From contig JAHJJX010000027.1 in assembly GCA_018822665.1 (NCBI GenBank), positions 124,001 through 188,000 of the forward strand: a DNA stretch of 64,000 bases, given 5' to 3'. How positions within the stretch are numbered: the first letter of the stretch is position 1; each line of letters starts with the position of its first letter. Source of the DNA: a bacterium (GTDB lineage: Bacteria; Campylobacterota; Campylobacteria; Campylobacterales; Sulfurimonadaceae). The position numbers and the translations under genes were made by a program. This document shows, piece after piece, positions 8,199-16,439 of this stretch. Below the pieces are notes generated by a model. That model did no database searches and was not told the DNA's origin. It was given only the letters and a program-made list of their open reading frames with translations.

Positions 8199-10307
8199 AT
8201 GGTTGAAAATATTTTAAAAAGAGATGGTTCACATAAAGAGTTTATGGCTTTTAAAATAGAAGATGCCATTAAAAAAGCTTTTGCAAGTGAAAATGTCAAA
8301 TATGATAATAGAGTTTTTTTTAACGTACTCGTCAAGTTAGAGTCAAAAAGAGTAGTGGCAGTTGAAGATATTCAAGACCTTATAGAACAAGAACTTTACA
8401 AAGAAAGATATTTTGAGGTTATGCGTTCATTTATTCTTTATCGTCATACACATAAGATGCAAAGAGATTCATTTATACAAAACGATACAACATATATCAA
8501 CTCAAGCCAAACCATTGAAGAATATATTAACGGAAGCGACTGGAGAATCAAGGCAAATTCAAACACCGGGTATTCAAATGCAGGACTTGTCAATAACACG
8601 GCAGGAAAAGTAATCGCAAACTATTGGCTTGATAAAATTTACTCAAAAGAGGAAGGATACGCCCATAGAAACGGAGACTATCATATCCACGATCTTGACT
8701 GCTTAACTGGCTATTGCGCAGGATGGAGCTTAAGGGTTCTTCTCAATGAAGGATTCAACGGTGTCAGAGGCAGAGTTGAAAGTGATGCCCCTCAACATTT
8801 CCGTGAAGCGCTTGGTCAAATGGCAAATTTTTTAGGAATACTTCAAAGCGAGTGGGCCGGAGCGCAAGCTTTTTCATCCTTCGACACCTACTTGGCACCC
8901 TATGTTTTTAAAGATAAACTCGCTTACAAAGATATCAAAAAAGCCGTAAGAAGTTTTGTATATAACCTCAATGTTCCTGCTCGCTGGGGACAATCACCTT
9001 TTACGAATATCACCATCGACTGGACTGTTCCGGATGATTTAAAAACTCAAATTCCAACAAGAGAGCATTTGCATCTCTTTAAAGGTGTTCTTGATAGCGA
9101 ACTTATAAAAAAGGCAAATGAGCGCGGATGTAATAGACTTGAAGATATGACCTATAAACATTTTCAAAAAGAAATGAACCTGATAAACAAAGCTTATTAT
9201 GAAATTATGACAGAAGGCGATAAAACAGGTCAACCTTTTACCTTTCCTATTCCTACCGTAAACATAACAGAAGATTTTGACTGGTATGGAGAAAATACAG
9301 ACATATTGTTTGAAAATACGGCAAAAGTCGGTTCTTCGTATTTTCAAAACTTTATCGGAAGTCAGTATAAAAGAGAAGAAAACGGCAATCTCGTTCCAAA
9401 CGAAGAAGCATATAAACCAGGGCATGTAAGAAGTATGTGCTGTAGATTACAACTTGACCTGAGAGAGCTACTCAAACGCGGAGGCGGTCTTTTTGGCAGT
9501 GCTGAGATGACGGGAAGTATCGGTGTCGTTACACTCAATATGGCAAGATTGGGATTTTTATACAAAGGTGATAAAGAAGCACTTATGCTTCGCATTGACC
9601 AATTGATGCAGCATGCAAAATCTACTTTGGAGAAAAAAAGAGTTTTTATCCAAGATATGTATGACAGAGGTCTTTTTCCTTACACAAAAAGATATCTTCC
9701 AGGTTTTAAAAACCACTTCTCGACTATCGGGGTCAATGGAATGAATGAGATGATAAGAAATTTCTCTAGTGATGATTATGATATCAGTTCTGCAAAAGGG
9801 ATAGCATTTGCGACTGAGATTCTTAATCATATGAGAAATAAAATGGTTGAATTTCAAGAAGAAAGCGGAAATCTTTATAACCTTGAAGCAACTCCGGCAG
9901 AGGGAACCACCTATAGATTTGCAAAAGAAGACAAAAAAAGATATGCAGATTCTATCATACAAGCAGGAATGGATGAGAATATCTACTATACAAACTCTTC
10001 ACAAATCCCTGTTGATTTTACAAATGACCCGTTTGAAGCGCTCACATTACAAGATGACCTTCAATGCAAATACACAGGGGGAACTGTTTTACATCTCTAT
10101 ATGCAAGAACAGGTAAGCTCAACAGAAGCTTGCCGCAAGCTTGTGAAGAATGTAATTTCCAATTTCAGACTTCCTTATATTACGGTTACGCCGCTCTTTT
10201 CTGTTTGTCCAAAACATGGATATATTACAGGCGAACATGAATTCTGTCCTCAATGTGACGAGGAGATTCTTGCAGGGCATGTGGACTTGGAACTTGAAGT
10301 TTCATAA
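8199..10307 (+). CDS. nrdD: Anaerobic ribonucleoside-triphosphate reductase, large part without the glycyl-radical tail
   Basis: Class III ribonucleotide reductase that makes deoxynucleotides without oxygen. An N-terminal ATP-cone (DGSHKEFMAFKIEDAIKKAF to about residue 90) precedes the ten-stranded barrel (GYSNAGLVNNTAGKVIANYW, HNGD-like HRNGDYHIHDLDCLTGYC). The C-terminus has zinc-type residues CPKHGY..HEFCPQC and then stops at 702 residues. The RVxGY glycyl-radical loop normally fused here is encoded by the next ORF, 22 bases downstream. I chose the ATG at 8199, seven bases after AAGGA, over the track's TTG at 8163. Confidence 0.93.
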   Translation: MVENILKRDGSHKEFMAFKIEDAIKKAFASENVKYDNRVFFNVLVKLESKRVVAVEDIQDLIEQELYKERYFEVMRSFILYRHTHKMQRDSFIQNDTTYINSSQTIEEYINGSDWRIKANSNTGYSNAGLVNNTAGKVIANYWLDKIYSKEEGYAHRNGDYHIHDLDCLTGYCAGWSLRVLLNEGFNGVRGRVESDAPQHFREALGQMANFLGILQSEWAGAQAFSSFDTYLAPYVFKDKLAYKDIKKAVRSFVYNLNVPARWGQSPFTNITIDWTVPDDLKTQIPTREHLHLFKGVLDSELIKKANERGCNRLEDMTYKHFQKEMNLINKAYYEIMTEGDKTGQPFTFPIPTVNITEDFDWYGENTDILFENTAKVGSSYFQNFIGSQYKREENGNLVPNEEAYKPGHVRSMCCRLQLDLRELLKRGGGLFGSAEMTGSIGVVTLNMARLGFLYKGDKEALMLRIDQLMQHAKSTLEKKRVFIQDMYDRGLFPYTKRYLPGFKNHFSTIGVNGMNEMIRNFSSDDYDISSAKGIAFATEILNHMRNKMVEFQEESGNLYNLEATPAEGTTYRFAKEDKKRYADSIIQAGMDENIYYTNSSQIPVDFTNDPFEALTLQDDLQCKYTGGTVLHLYMQEQVSSTEACRKLVKNVISNFRLPYITVTPLFSVCPKHGYITGEHEFCPQCDEEILAGHVDLELEVS

Positions 10308-10329
10308 ATTTAAATTTAAAGGATAAAAA

Positions 10330-10482
10330 ATGAGTAAAAACGAAATCTTAGAAGCACTAAAAAATAAAAGACAAAAGTGCACTGTTTATACAAGAGTTAT
10401 GGGTTATCATAGACCTGTTGAGAGTTTTAATGTAGGAAAAACAGGTGAACATAAACAGCGATTACAGTTCACAGAACATTAA
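10330..10482 (+). CDS. Separate glycyl-radical domain of anaerobic ribonucleotide reductase
   Basis: A 50-residue ORF absent from the track: ATG at 10330 with AAAGGA seven bases before it. It contains CTVYTRVMGYHRPVESFNVG, which matches the C-terminal glycyl-radical loop of class III NrdD (RVxGY, glycine as radical site) and ends KTGEHKQRLQFTEH like other NrdD C-termini. Since the upstream nrdD stops just before this segment, the enzyme appears to be assembled from two polypeptides. The reading frame differs from nrdD's, so a simple readthrough would not join them. The nrdG start lies inside it. Confidence 0.85.
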   Translation: MSKNEILEALKNKRQKCTVYTRVMGYHRPVESFNVGKTGEHKQRLQFTEH

Positions 10483-11146
10483 AGTCATTTATGACTTAAC
10501 GAAATTCACACACTTGGATTATGCTGGGCATCTGGCTTGCATCGTTTGGTTTACAGGGTGCAATATGCGGTGTGATTTTTGTTACAACAAGGAGATTGTT
10601 TTTTCTAAAAACGGCTCTTACAGTTACGAGGACATCTTATCTTTTTTAAAAACCAGAGTAAATCTTCTTGATGGAGTTGTACTCTCGGGAGGGGAAGCTA
10701 GTTCTCATGACTTGGTCGAGTTTTGTACTCAAATAAAAAAGTTAGGTTTTTTAATTAAACTAGATACAAACGGGACAAACTACCCCTCCATTAAAGAGTT
10801 GCTTGAGTTGAAACTGCTTGACTTTGTGGCACTGGACTATAAAGCACCCAAAGATAAATTTACGGCTATCACCCATTCAAATAAGTATGGAGAGTTTTCA
10901 AATACGCTTGATTTACTTCTAAAGAGTGAGATTGACTATGAAGTAAGAACTACTCTTCATAATGATTTACTCAGCGAAAATGATATTAACAGCATTCTAA
11001 GTGACCTTCAACAAAGAGGTTATGACAAAAAGTATTACTTGCAAAAGTTTCTTGACACAGGAACCAATATAGGCAATATTTCAGCACCTTCAAAAAGTTT
11101 CGATGAATCAAAATTACTCAAAGAGATACAAGTGGTTTTTAGATAG
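10445..11146 (+). CDS. nrdG: Anaerobic ribonucleotide reductase activating protein (radical SAM)
   Basis: Radical-SAM activase that uses a 4Fe-4S cluster and SAM to form the glycyl radical on NrdD. The cluster motif C-x3-C-x2-C is CNMRCDFC after IVWFTGCN, followed by the SAM-binding VVLSGGEASSHD. The 233-residue length fits the PflA-like NrdG type. The GTG start at 10445 has AGGA seven bases upstream and lies inside the glycyl-radical ORF, overlapping it by 38 bases in another frame, so expression of activase and radical subunit is probably coupled. Confidence 0.9.
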   Translation: MNINSDYSSQNIKVIYDLTKFTHLDYAGHLACIVWFTGCNMRCDFCYNKEIVFSKNGSYSYEDILSFLKTRVNLLDGVVLSGGEASSHDLVEFCTQIKKLGFLIKLDTNGTNYPSIKELLELKLLDFVALDYKAPKDKFTAITHSNKYGEFSNTLDLLLKSEIDYEVRTTLHNDLLSENDINSILSDLQQRGYDKKYYLQKFLDTGTNIGNISAPSKSFDESKLLKEIQVVFR

Positions 11147-11231
11147 CCAAACTTTAAAAACTTGATATATGTCATAATTCCTTTGTATCTCTTTAGGTAA
11201 AATTCACCTTAATAAGCCATTGGGAGTATTC

Positions 11232-12959
11232 ATGCAAGACTTAGATAACAAAGTAAATAAACGGGAACAATACAAGGCTCGTTTGCGCCCATTTGATTAT
11301 TTTGAACAGTTTGAAACTCTTGATTTTGAAAATCTATGCGAGGGAGACAGATACTACCTCCAAGATTTCGGCATCTTCACCACTGACTTTTTAGAAGATG
11401 AATTTACAATGCGTCTTCGTGTTCCGGCAGGCAGATTGAGTGCAAAACAATTTTCACACATAGCAGATGTTGCAACAAAATATAATCTTCATATCATCCT
11501 TACCGCAAGAGGCGGTATTCAGCTCCACGGACTTGAGGCTGAAGATATTTTAGAGATTTTTAATCAAATAAATTCTCTTGGCCTGACTTCATGGCAAAGC
11601 TTTGGCGACAATATCCGTAATATTGTCACAGATGTCTATGATGGCTGCGGAAAGTATAGTGAAATTGAGACATATCCAATTATTATGAAAATGCAGGAAT
11701 ATATCTTGAAAAATCCCCGTTATGTCGGGATGTTGCCAAGAAGAGTATCTATCGGTATCTCCGGCAATCGGGCAAATGTTACATCTTTCTTTGCCAACGA
11801 CATCTATTTTGCATTGGCGCAAAAGAATGATACATTTGGTTTTAATGTTTACATGGGTGGAAAAAATACAGATGTAGCGCAAAATTCTGATATTTTTTTA
11901 CAAGAGGATGAAGTATTTGATTTTTTCAAAGCTTTCGTTGAAGCTTTTTATCTTCACGGTTCACGTTTTTCACGTTCTAAAACTCGCCTACTCTATCTGA
12001 TTGAAGAGATTGGTATGGACGGGCTCAAAGGACATATCCAAACTGAGTATAAAAACAAATTCCAAAGTGCCGGCAAATTACTCCTTGATAAAAAAGAATT
12101 TTCTCAAAATGAGAAACTAAAAGATGGGACGTACTCCTATTGTTATCAGACTGATTTTGCAAGAGTAAACGCAAATGAAATAAAACAGATATCAGAGTAT
12201 GCAACAAAACACAATGCAGAAATTCGTATAGGAATTGATCAAAACATCTATTTACTTGGTCTTCAAGACAATACAATACCTTTTCAATCACAAAAAGAGA
12301 GTGCCACGGTAATCGCTTGTGCGGGTAATCTTTGCCCTTATTCATTTTGGAATATAAAAAATGAAACCTCTTTCCTGCCACTGGGTAAAATTCATGAACA
12401 TTCTATTCAAGTCGGCTTTTCTGGATGTACAAAAGGGTGCGGAAGACACCACCATACAGACATAGGTCTTATAGGTCTTAAAACGAATAATTTCGGTGAC
12501 ACGGAGGGCGGCGCAAGAGTATTTATAGGAGCGGAGCATTCAGAGGGAACTTCAGTCGGAAGAATGTTGTTTTCTATGGTTCCGCTTGAACACCTGCATG
12601 AAGTTTTAACACTCATTATTAGCATTTTTGAACATAGCGGATATAAAAATTTTGAAGATTTCTCACGTGATATTTTAAATAAATATTCCCATGAGTTTTT
12701 AGCCATGTGGTTTTTGGCAAATTTGCAAACATCTCAGAGTCTTCGATTACACCCTAATGAAAATGTAAATACATCTCCTGAAGAAATATTTGAATACGAA
12801 AAACAGCTACTTCAAAAATATTTTCCTCAGGCAGATTTTTTTGATTTAATTGATGAAAGTTTTTTTCACGCAATCAGCATTCTAAGTAAAAAGCTGTGGA
12901 CCATAGAAGGGAAAGATCCAAACTATGTGCCGCCTATAAAACGAGTTGTTTTCCGCTAA
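11232..12959 (+). CDS. Siroheme- and 4Fe-4S-dependent nitrite/sulfite reductase
   Basis: Six-electron reductase of the ferredoxin-nitrite / sulfite reductase superfamily (cytosolic). Two half repeats with the parachute fold are visible (MRLRVPAGRLSAKQF and ILTARGGIQLHG), and the C-terminal cluster site reads CAGNLCPYSFW ... GFSGCTKGCGRHHHTDIGLIG. The second pair is the usual C-x3-C, but the first is C-x4-C rather than the common C-x5-C. The start is ATG at 11232 with GGGAG upstream, four codons inside the track ORF (575 residues). Nitrite assimilation is my first guess; sulfite is possible. Confidence 0.82.
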   Translation: MQDLDNKVNKREQYKARLRPFDYFEQFETLDFENLCEGDRYYLQDFGIFTTDFLEDEFTMRLRVPAGRLSAKQFSHIADVATKYNLHIILTARGGIQLHGLEAEDILEIFNQINSLGLTSWQSFGDNIRNIVTDVYDGCGKYSEIETYPIIMKMQEYILKNPRYVGMLPRRVSIGISGNRANVTSFFANDIYFALAQKNDTFGFNVYMGGKNTDVAQNSDIFLQEDEVFDFFKAFVEAFYLHGSRFSRSKTRLLYLIEEIGMDGLKGHIQTEYKNKFQSAGKLLLDKKEFSQNEKLKDGTYSYCYQTDFARVNANEIKQISEYATKHNAEIRIGIDQNIYLLGLQDNTIPFQSQKESATVIACAGNLCPYSFWNIKNETSFLPLGKIHEHSIQVGFSGCTKGCGRHHHTDIGLIGLKTNNFGDTEGGARVFIGAEHSEGTSVGRMLFSMVPLEHLHEVLTLIISIFEHSGYKNFEDFSRDILNKYSHEFLAMWFLANLQTSQSLRLHPNENVNTSPEEIFEYEKQLLQKYFPQADFFDLIDESFFHAISILSKKLWTIEGKDPNYVPPIKRVVFR

Positions 12960-13105
12960 TTCCTGCTCTTTTCATCCCAATATCTTCTTTAAAAACAAGA
13001 CACACGCATACACTATTATCATAACATGATATTATCATCAAAATAAGAATATAAAATAAAACTTAGACGAAAATACTAATAAATTTAAGAGTATGCAATC
13101 AAAAG

Positions 13106-13134
13106 TTAAATCGGATAAAATTTGTCCGATTTAA
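13106..13134. promoter_or_regulatory. Inverted repeat upstream of small exported peptide
   Basis: A perfect ten-base inverted repeat TTAAATCGGA / TCCGATTTAA with a nine-base AT spacer ends 39 bases before the ATG of the 47-residue ORF. It may be an operator or a leader hairpin. The stretch 12960-13173 before that ORF holds nothing else I can name beyond AT-rich repeats of ATTATCAT near 13016-13040. Confidence 0.4.
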
Positions 13135-13173
13135 AATTCTAGAGCATAATTTGTTCTTACCAAAGGAAACACA

Positions 13174-13317
13174 ATGAAAAAAATAATCTTAGCAATGGCT
13201 TTAATACTCGGTTCTCTTCAAGCAGGTGACGTAGTTCACTACGATACAAAAGAGACTAAAAAACCGGAAATAACTAAACCGAATCATCCAAATTCTGATA
13301 TTTACACTCAAAAGTAA
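13174..13317 (+). CDS. Small exported peptide (47 aa precursor)
   Basis: Short ORF missed by the track: ATG at 13174 with AAAGGA seven bases before it. MKKIILAMALILGSLQAGDV is a standard signal peptide with probable cleavage after QA, leaving about 30 polar residues rich in K, T, N and P (DTKETKKPEITKP). There is no lipobox cysteine. It is followed at once by a strong hairpin, so it is a self-contained monocistronic unit. Function unknown; it could be a small periplasmic or secreted protein. Confidence 0.65.
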   Translation: MKKIILAMALILGSLQAGDVVHYDTKETKKPEITKPNHPNSDIYTQK

Positions 13318-13324
13318 AAAATAC

Positions 13325-13360
13325 CATAACTATGGCAAAGATATTTTTACCATAGTTATG
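13325..13360. terminator. Hairpin between the small exported peptide and the response regulator
   Basis: Perfect 11-base stem CATAACTATGG / CCATAGTTATG with a 14-base AT-rich loop, eight bases after the 47-residue ORF. It lies between convergent genes and can serve both directions, although the U-runs are weak. Confidence 0.6.
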
Positions 13361-13398
13361 CGTTATTGTAGTTGTAAAAAACTTTTTCCTACAATCAT

Positions 13399-14109
13399 TT
13401 AAGCAAGAATTATCTCGTAACCCTGCCCCTTGATATTTGAAATCAATCCCTTTGATGTTTTTGCTCTTACTCTTCGTACAAAGGTTCGAAGTTTTTCATC
13501 ACTCACTTCTTCATTCATCCAAAGAGTATTTTTAATGGTTGCATCTTCCACTATATTTTTTTGATTTTCATGTTGTTCAAGAAGCAGTTGTATAAACTTG
13601 CTTTCATTTTTTGTGAGAGCCACATATCTGCCCTCTTTATATAAACTTTTACTTGTTTTATTAAATGAAAATCCATCAACGAGAGAAATAAGTCTGCTTC
13701 CGAGTGTTTGACTCAGAGATGAGATATATTCTAAAAGTTCATCAGTGTCAAACGGTTTTATAAAATATTTCACAACACCCACGTCAATAGCATCTAAAAA
13801 TTTGTCGGTTTCGCTAAATGCGCTTAATATGATTATGGGTACGCTAGGGTCTATCTTTTTTATCTCTTTTGCCATCTCAAGACCAGTAACTTCCGGCATC
13901 ATAATGTCTGTTATCACAACGTCTGGAGAAAGTTTTAAGAATTTATCCATCCCCTCTTTTCCATTGTTTGCAATATAAAAAGCATAAAAGTTATCTCCAA
14001 TAGCTTTTTTTAGCAAACTGGATAATTTCTCTTCATCTTCAACTAATAGAACTTTTAATTCTTTAAGAATCTTATTTTTTATCCCTATGGTGCTTATTTT
14101 AGTGTGCAT
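13399..14109 (-). CDS. OmpR-type response regulator
   Basis: DNA-binding response regulator of a two-component pair. The receiver domain (about 16-130) shows the acidic pair VEDEE, phospho-acceptor D in VVITDIMMPE, the switch residue in IIILSAFSETD and lysine in KYFIKPFD. A winged-helix output domain follows (ALTKNESKFIQLLLEQ ... LRTFVRRVRAKTSKGLISNIKGQGYEI). The start overlaps the end of the sensor kinase gene by 16 bases, so the two are co-translated and surely partners. Target genes are not evident. Confidence 0.9.
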   Translation of the reverse strand: MHTKISTIGIKNKILKELKVLLVEDEEKLSSLLKKAIGDNFYAFYIANNGKEGMDKFLKLSPDVVITDIMMPEVTGLEMAKEIKKIDPSVPIIILSAFSETDKFLDAIDVGVVKYFIKPFDTDELLEYISSLSQTLGSRLISLVDGFSFNKTSKSLYKEGRYVALTKNESKFIQLLLEQHENQKNIVEDATIKNTLWMNEEVSDEKLRTFVRRVRAKTSKGLISNIKGQGYEIILA

Positions 14110-15341
14110 TTTTTTTCTTCTAATGGAATTTTTATACTAAAGGTGGTTGTCCCTTTTTTACTTTTAACTTCTATGCTGCCGTTTAATCCCTGTTCACAAA
14201 TCATCTTGGACATAAAAAGTCCCAGACCGGTTCCCTGACTTGTATGCTTGGTTGTGAAGTACGGTTCAAAAATTCTGTCTATATTTTTACTCTCTCTGCT
14301 TTTACTGCTTATCTCCTCTTTTATGCCGCCTGCATTATCTTGCAACTCTATAATGGCAAACCCTTTTTCTTTTTTTGTCTGTATCTGTATCTCTCTTATT
14401 AAAATTCCATTTTGAACAAAAGCATCTTTAGAATTTTTAATTAGGTTGATAATTACCTGAGAAAGTTCGTTTGTACTTCCAAGTACCTCTATGCTTTGAA
14501 AGTCTGTTTTAACATGTATCATTTCTGATTTGAGAAGTTTTTCTAAAATTTGAATAGACTCATTAATGCTATCACTCAAATAAAAATAGTGTTTTTCTTT
14601 GTCCGGCTTAAAAAAATTTGTAAAATCATCTATGGTATTTGACATATTTTTGATTATTTTCTTACTCTCATCATAGAATGTCAGCACGTCCTCGTTATCA
14701 TCATTCAACGCCGATTTTTTCATATTAAAAACGGTAAGACTAAGCTCTGTTAAAGGCTGTCTCCATTGATGGGCAATATTTGCGAGCATTTGACCGAGAC
14801 TTGCATGTCTTGACTGCCAAAACATAACTTTTTGTTTCTCTTCATTTTTTGCAATCTCTTCTTTTACCCGAAGCTCAAGTGTTTGATTCAGCTCTTGTAG
14901 CTGTTTTGTCTGTTCTAAAACCCTTTTTTCCAAAGTTTTGTTTAATTCTTCAAGCTCTGTTTCTTTTTTTTCAAGCTCTTGCTTATAAAACATCTCTTTT
15001 GTTACATCATAGCGAATAGCAATATATTCAACGATATTGTCATTTTTATCAAGAAGCGGCACCACTGTTGTATTGACATAAAAAGTAGAACCGTCTTTTG
15101 CGAGATTCTTTACAGTAGCTTTATATACATTTTTAGAAGTTATCGTATCCCAAAGAAGTTTGAAGTTTGAAGAAGCAACATCAGGATGTCTTACGATGTT
15201 GTGGTTCACACCGATAAGCTCTTCTCTTGTATAACCCGATATCTTGCAAAACTCATCATTGACAAAAGTAATCATCCCTTTTGCATCTGTTCGAGAGATG
15301 ATATTACTTTTTTCTATCGCTTCTTTATACTGTTTTAGCAT
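14094..15341 (-). CDS. Soluble PAS-domain sensor histidine kinase
   Basis: Cytosolic sensor kinase without membrane segments. An Aer-like PAS domain (about 10-120: TDAKGMITFVNDEFCKISGY) suggests redox or ligand sensing, followed by a coiled coil (about 120-175), a dimerisation box with the phospho-histidine in MLANIAHQWRQPLTELS, and an ATPase domain with an N box (NLIKNSKDAF), GGI and GTGLGLFMSKMI. It overlaps the downstream response regulator gene by 16 bases. It begins 12 bases after the upstream boundary with the aldo/keto reductase gene, so the three may share a transcript. Confidence 0.9.
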   Translation of the reverse strand: MLKQYKEAIEKSNIISRTDAKGMITFVNDEFCKISGYTREELIGVNHNIVRHPDVASSNFKLLWDTITSKNVYKATVKNLAKDGSTFYVNTTVVPLLDKNDNIVEYIAIRYDVTKEMFYKQELEKKETELEELNKTLEKRVLEQTKQLQELNQTLELRVKEEIAKNEEKQKVMFWQSRHASLGQMLANIAHQWRQPLTELSLTVFNMKKSALNDDNEDVLTFYDESKKIIKNMSNTIDDFTNFFKPDKEKHYFYLSDSINESIQILEKLLKSEMIHVKTDFQSIEVLGSTNELSQVIINLIKNSKDAFVQNGILIREIQIQTKKEKGFAIIELQDNAGGIKEEISSKSRESKNIDRIFEPYFTTKHTSQGTGLGLFMSKMICEQGLNGSIEVKSKKGTTTFSIKIPLEEKKCTLK

Positions 15342-15353
15342 TGTATTTCTGCT

Positions 15354-16370
15354 TTAACCCATAGGATATAAAATTTCATTGTGAACTCTGTCGCATGCTT
15401 GTAATATATCTGCGCTTAACTCCAAATCCATTGCAGCCAAAGATGCGTCTAGCTGCTCATGTGTGGTTGCGCCGATAATAGTAGAAGCTACAAAATCAAA
15501 CTGCTTTGACCAGGCTATTGCCATCGTTACAGGATTTAAATCATGTTCTTGTGCTATTGTTAAATACTTTTGCGTAGAAGAGAGTGTTCTCTCATTCATA
15601 AATCTATCTGCCATGACACGCAGACGTTTGTTGCTTGAATTTATATAGTCGCTAAAACGGCCGCTTGATATATTCGCTTGATTATACTTTCCGCTCAAAA
15701 CACCGCCTGCAAGTGGGGAATAAGGGAGTAAGGATATCTTCTCTTTTTTTGCCATGTTAGCGAGTTCATCTAAAAATCTTCTGTTTAAAAGTGAAAAATT
15801 ATTTTGAATGGACTCAAATCTGCAATTGTTATTAAACTCTGAAGTCATCAGCGCTTTTGTCGTTCCATACGCAGTGTCGTTTGATGTGCCAACGTAACGC
15901 ACTTTTCCGCTTTGAACCAATCTGTCAAATGCTTTAAGACTCTCTTCAATCGGCACAACAGAATCAGGCCAGTGCATCTGATAAAGGTCTATATAATCGG
16001 TTCCAAGTTTTTTCAGACTTCCTTCTATCGCGCGTTCAATATGAAAACTGTCTATTGCAGTCAGACCATGGCGAATCGGCGGGACAAACCAGCCATTTGC
16101 CGCACCTGCCACTTTGGTGGCCAGAATGATACTCTCACGCGGTTTTGTTTTTAGCCAGCGTCCTACTATCTCTTCTGTTATTCCTGCTTTATCGGCACTT
16201 GGAGGAACAGGGTAAAGTTCAGCCGTATCATAAAAATTCACACCTGCATCATACGCTTTATCCATGATTTTAAAAGCTTCTCTCTCGTCACACTGCGTAC
16301 CGAAAGTCATAGTACCCATACAAATTGGGCTTACTCTCAAACCACTTTTCCCGATATATCTGTATGTCAT
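15354..16370 (-). CDS. Aldo/keto reductase
   Basis: NADPH-dependent oxidoreductase of the AKR superfamily (TIM barrel, cytosolic). The catalytic tetrad residues can be placed: D and Y in NFYDTAELYP, K in ILATKVAG and H in DLYQMHWPD. Family C-terminal NADP-binding text (IGATTHEQL) is present. I chose the ATG at 16370 (MTYRYIGKSGLRVSPICMG), preceded by GAGGTGAGAGA, over the track's start at 16385. Substrate unknown; Tas/YakC-like. Confidence 0.88.
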   Translation of the reverse strand: MTYRYIGKSGLRVSPICMGTMTFGTQCDEREAFKIMDKAYDAGVNFYDTAELYPVPPSADKAGITEEIVGRWLKTKPRESIILATKVAGAANGWFVPPIRHGLTAIDSFHIERAIEGSLKKLGTDYIDLYQMHWPDSVVPIEESLKAFDRLVQSGKVRYVGTSNDTAYGTTKALMTSEFNNNCRFESIQNNFSLLNRRFLDELANMAKKEKISLLPYSPLAGGVLSGKYNQANISSGRFSDYINSSNKRLRVMADRFMNERTLSSTQKYLTIAQEHDLNPVTMAIAWSKQFDFVASTIIGATTHEQLDASLAAMDLELSADILQACDRVHNEILYPMG

Positions 16371-16413
16371 TCTCTCACCTCGCATTTACTTATTATCATT
16401 CTTAGCTGTTGTA

Positions 16414-16439
16414 TTTGCACATGCCATGGCATGTGCAAA
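16414..16439. terminator. 26-base perfect palindrome made of two variant uptake-like motifs, after polA
   Basis: Directly downstream of the polA stop, two GCACATGCC variants face each other tail to tail around a central CCATGG, giving a perfect 26-base palindrome (TTTGCACATGCCA and its reverse complement) without a loop. In cruciform or RNA form it would make a strong hairpin between polA and the aldo/keto reductase gene. The same motif family forms the inverted pair after pilT. Confidence 0.6.

Noticed and set aside
9039-9962. Minus ORFs of 128, 77 and 134 aa inside nrdD
   Set aside because: Antisense shadows of nrdD, with Phe/Cys-rich unlikely compositions.
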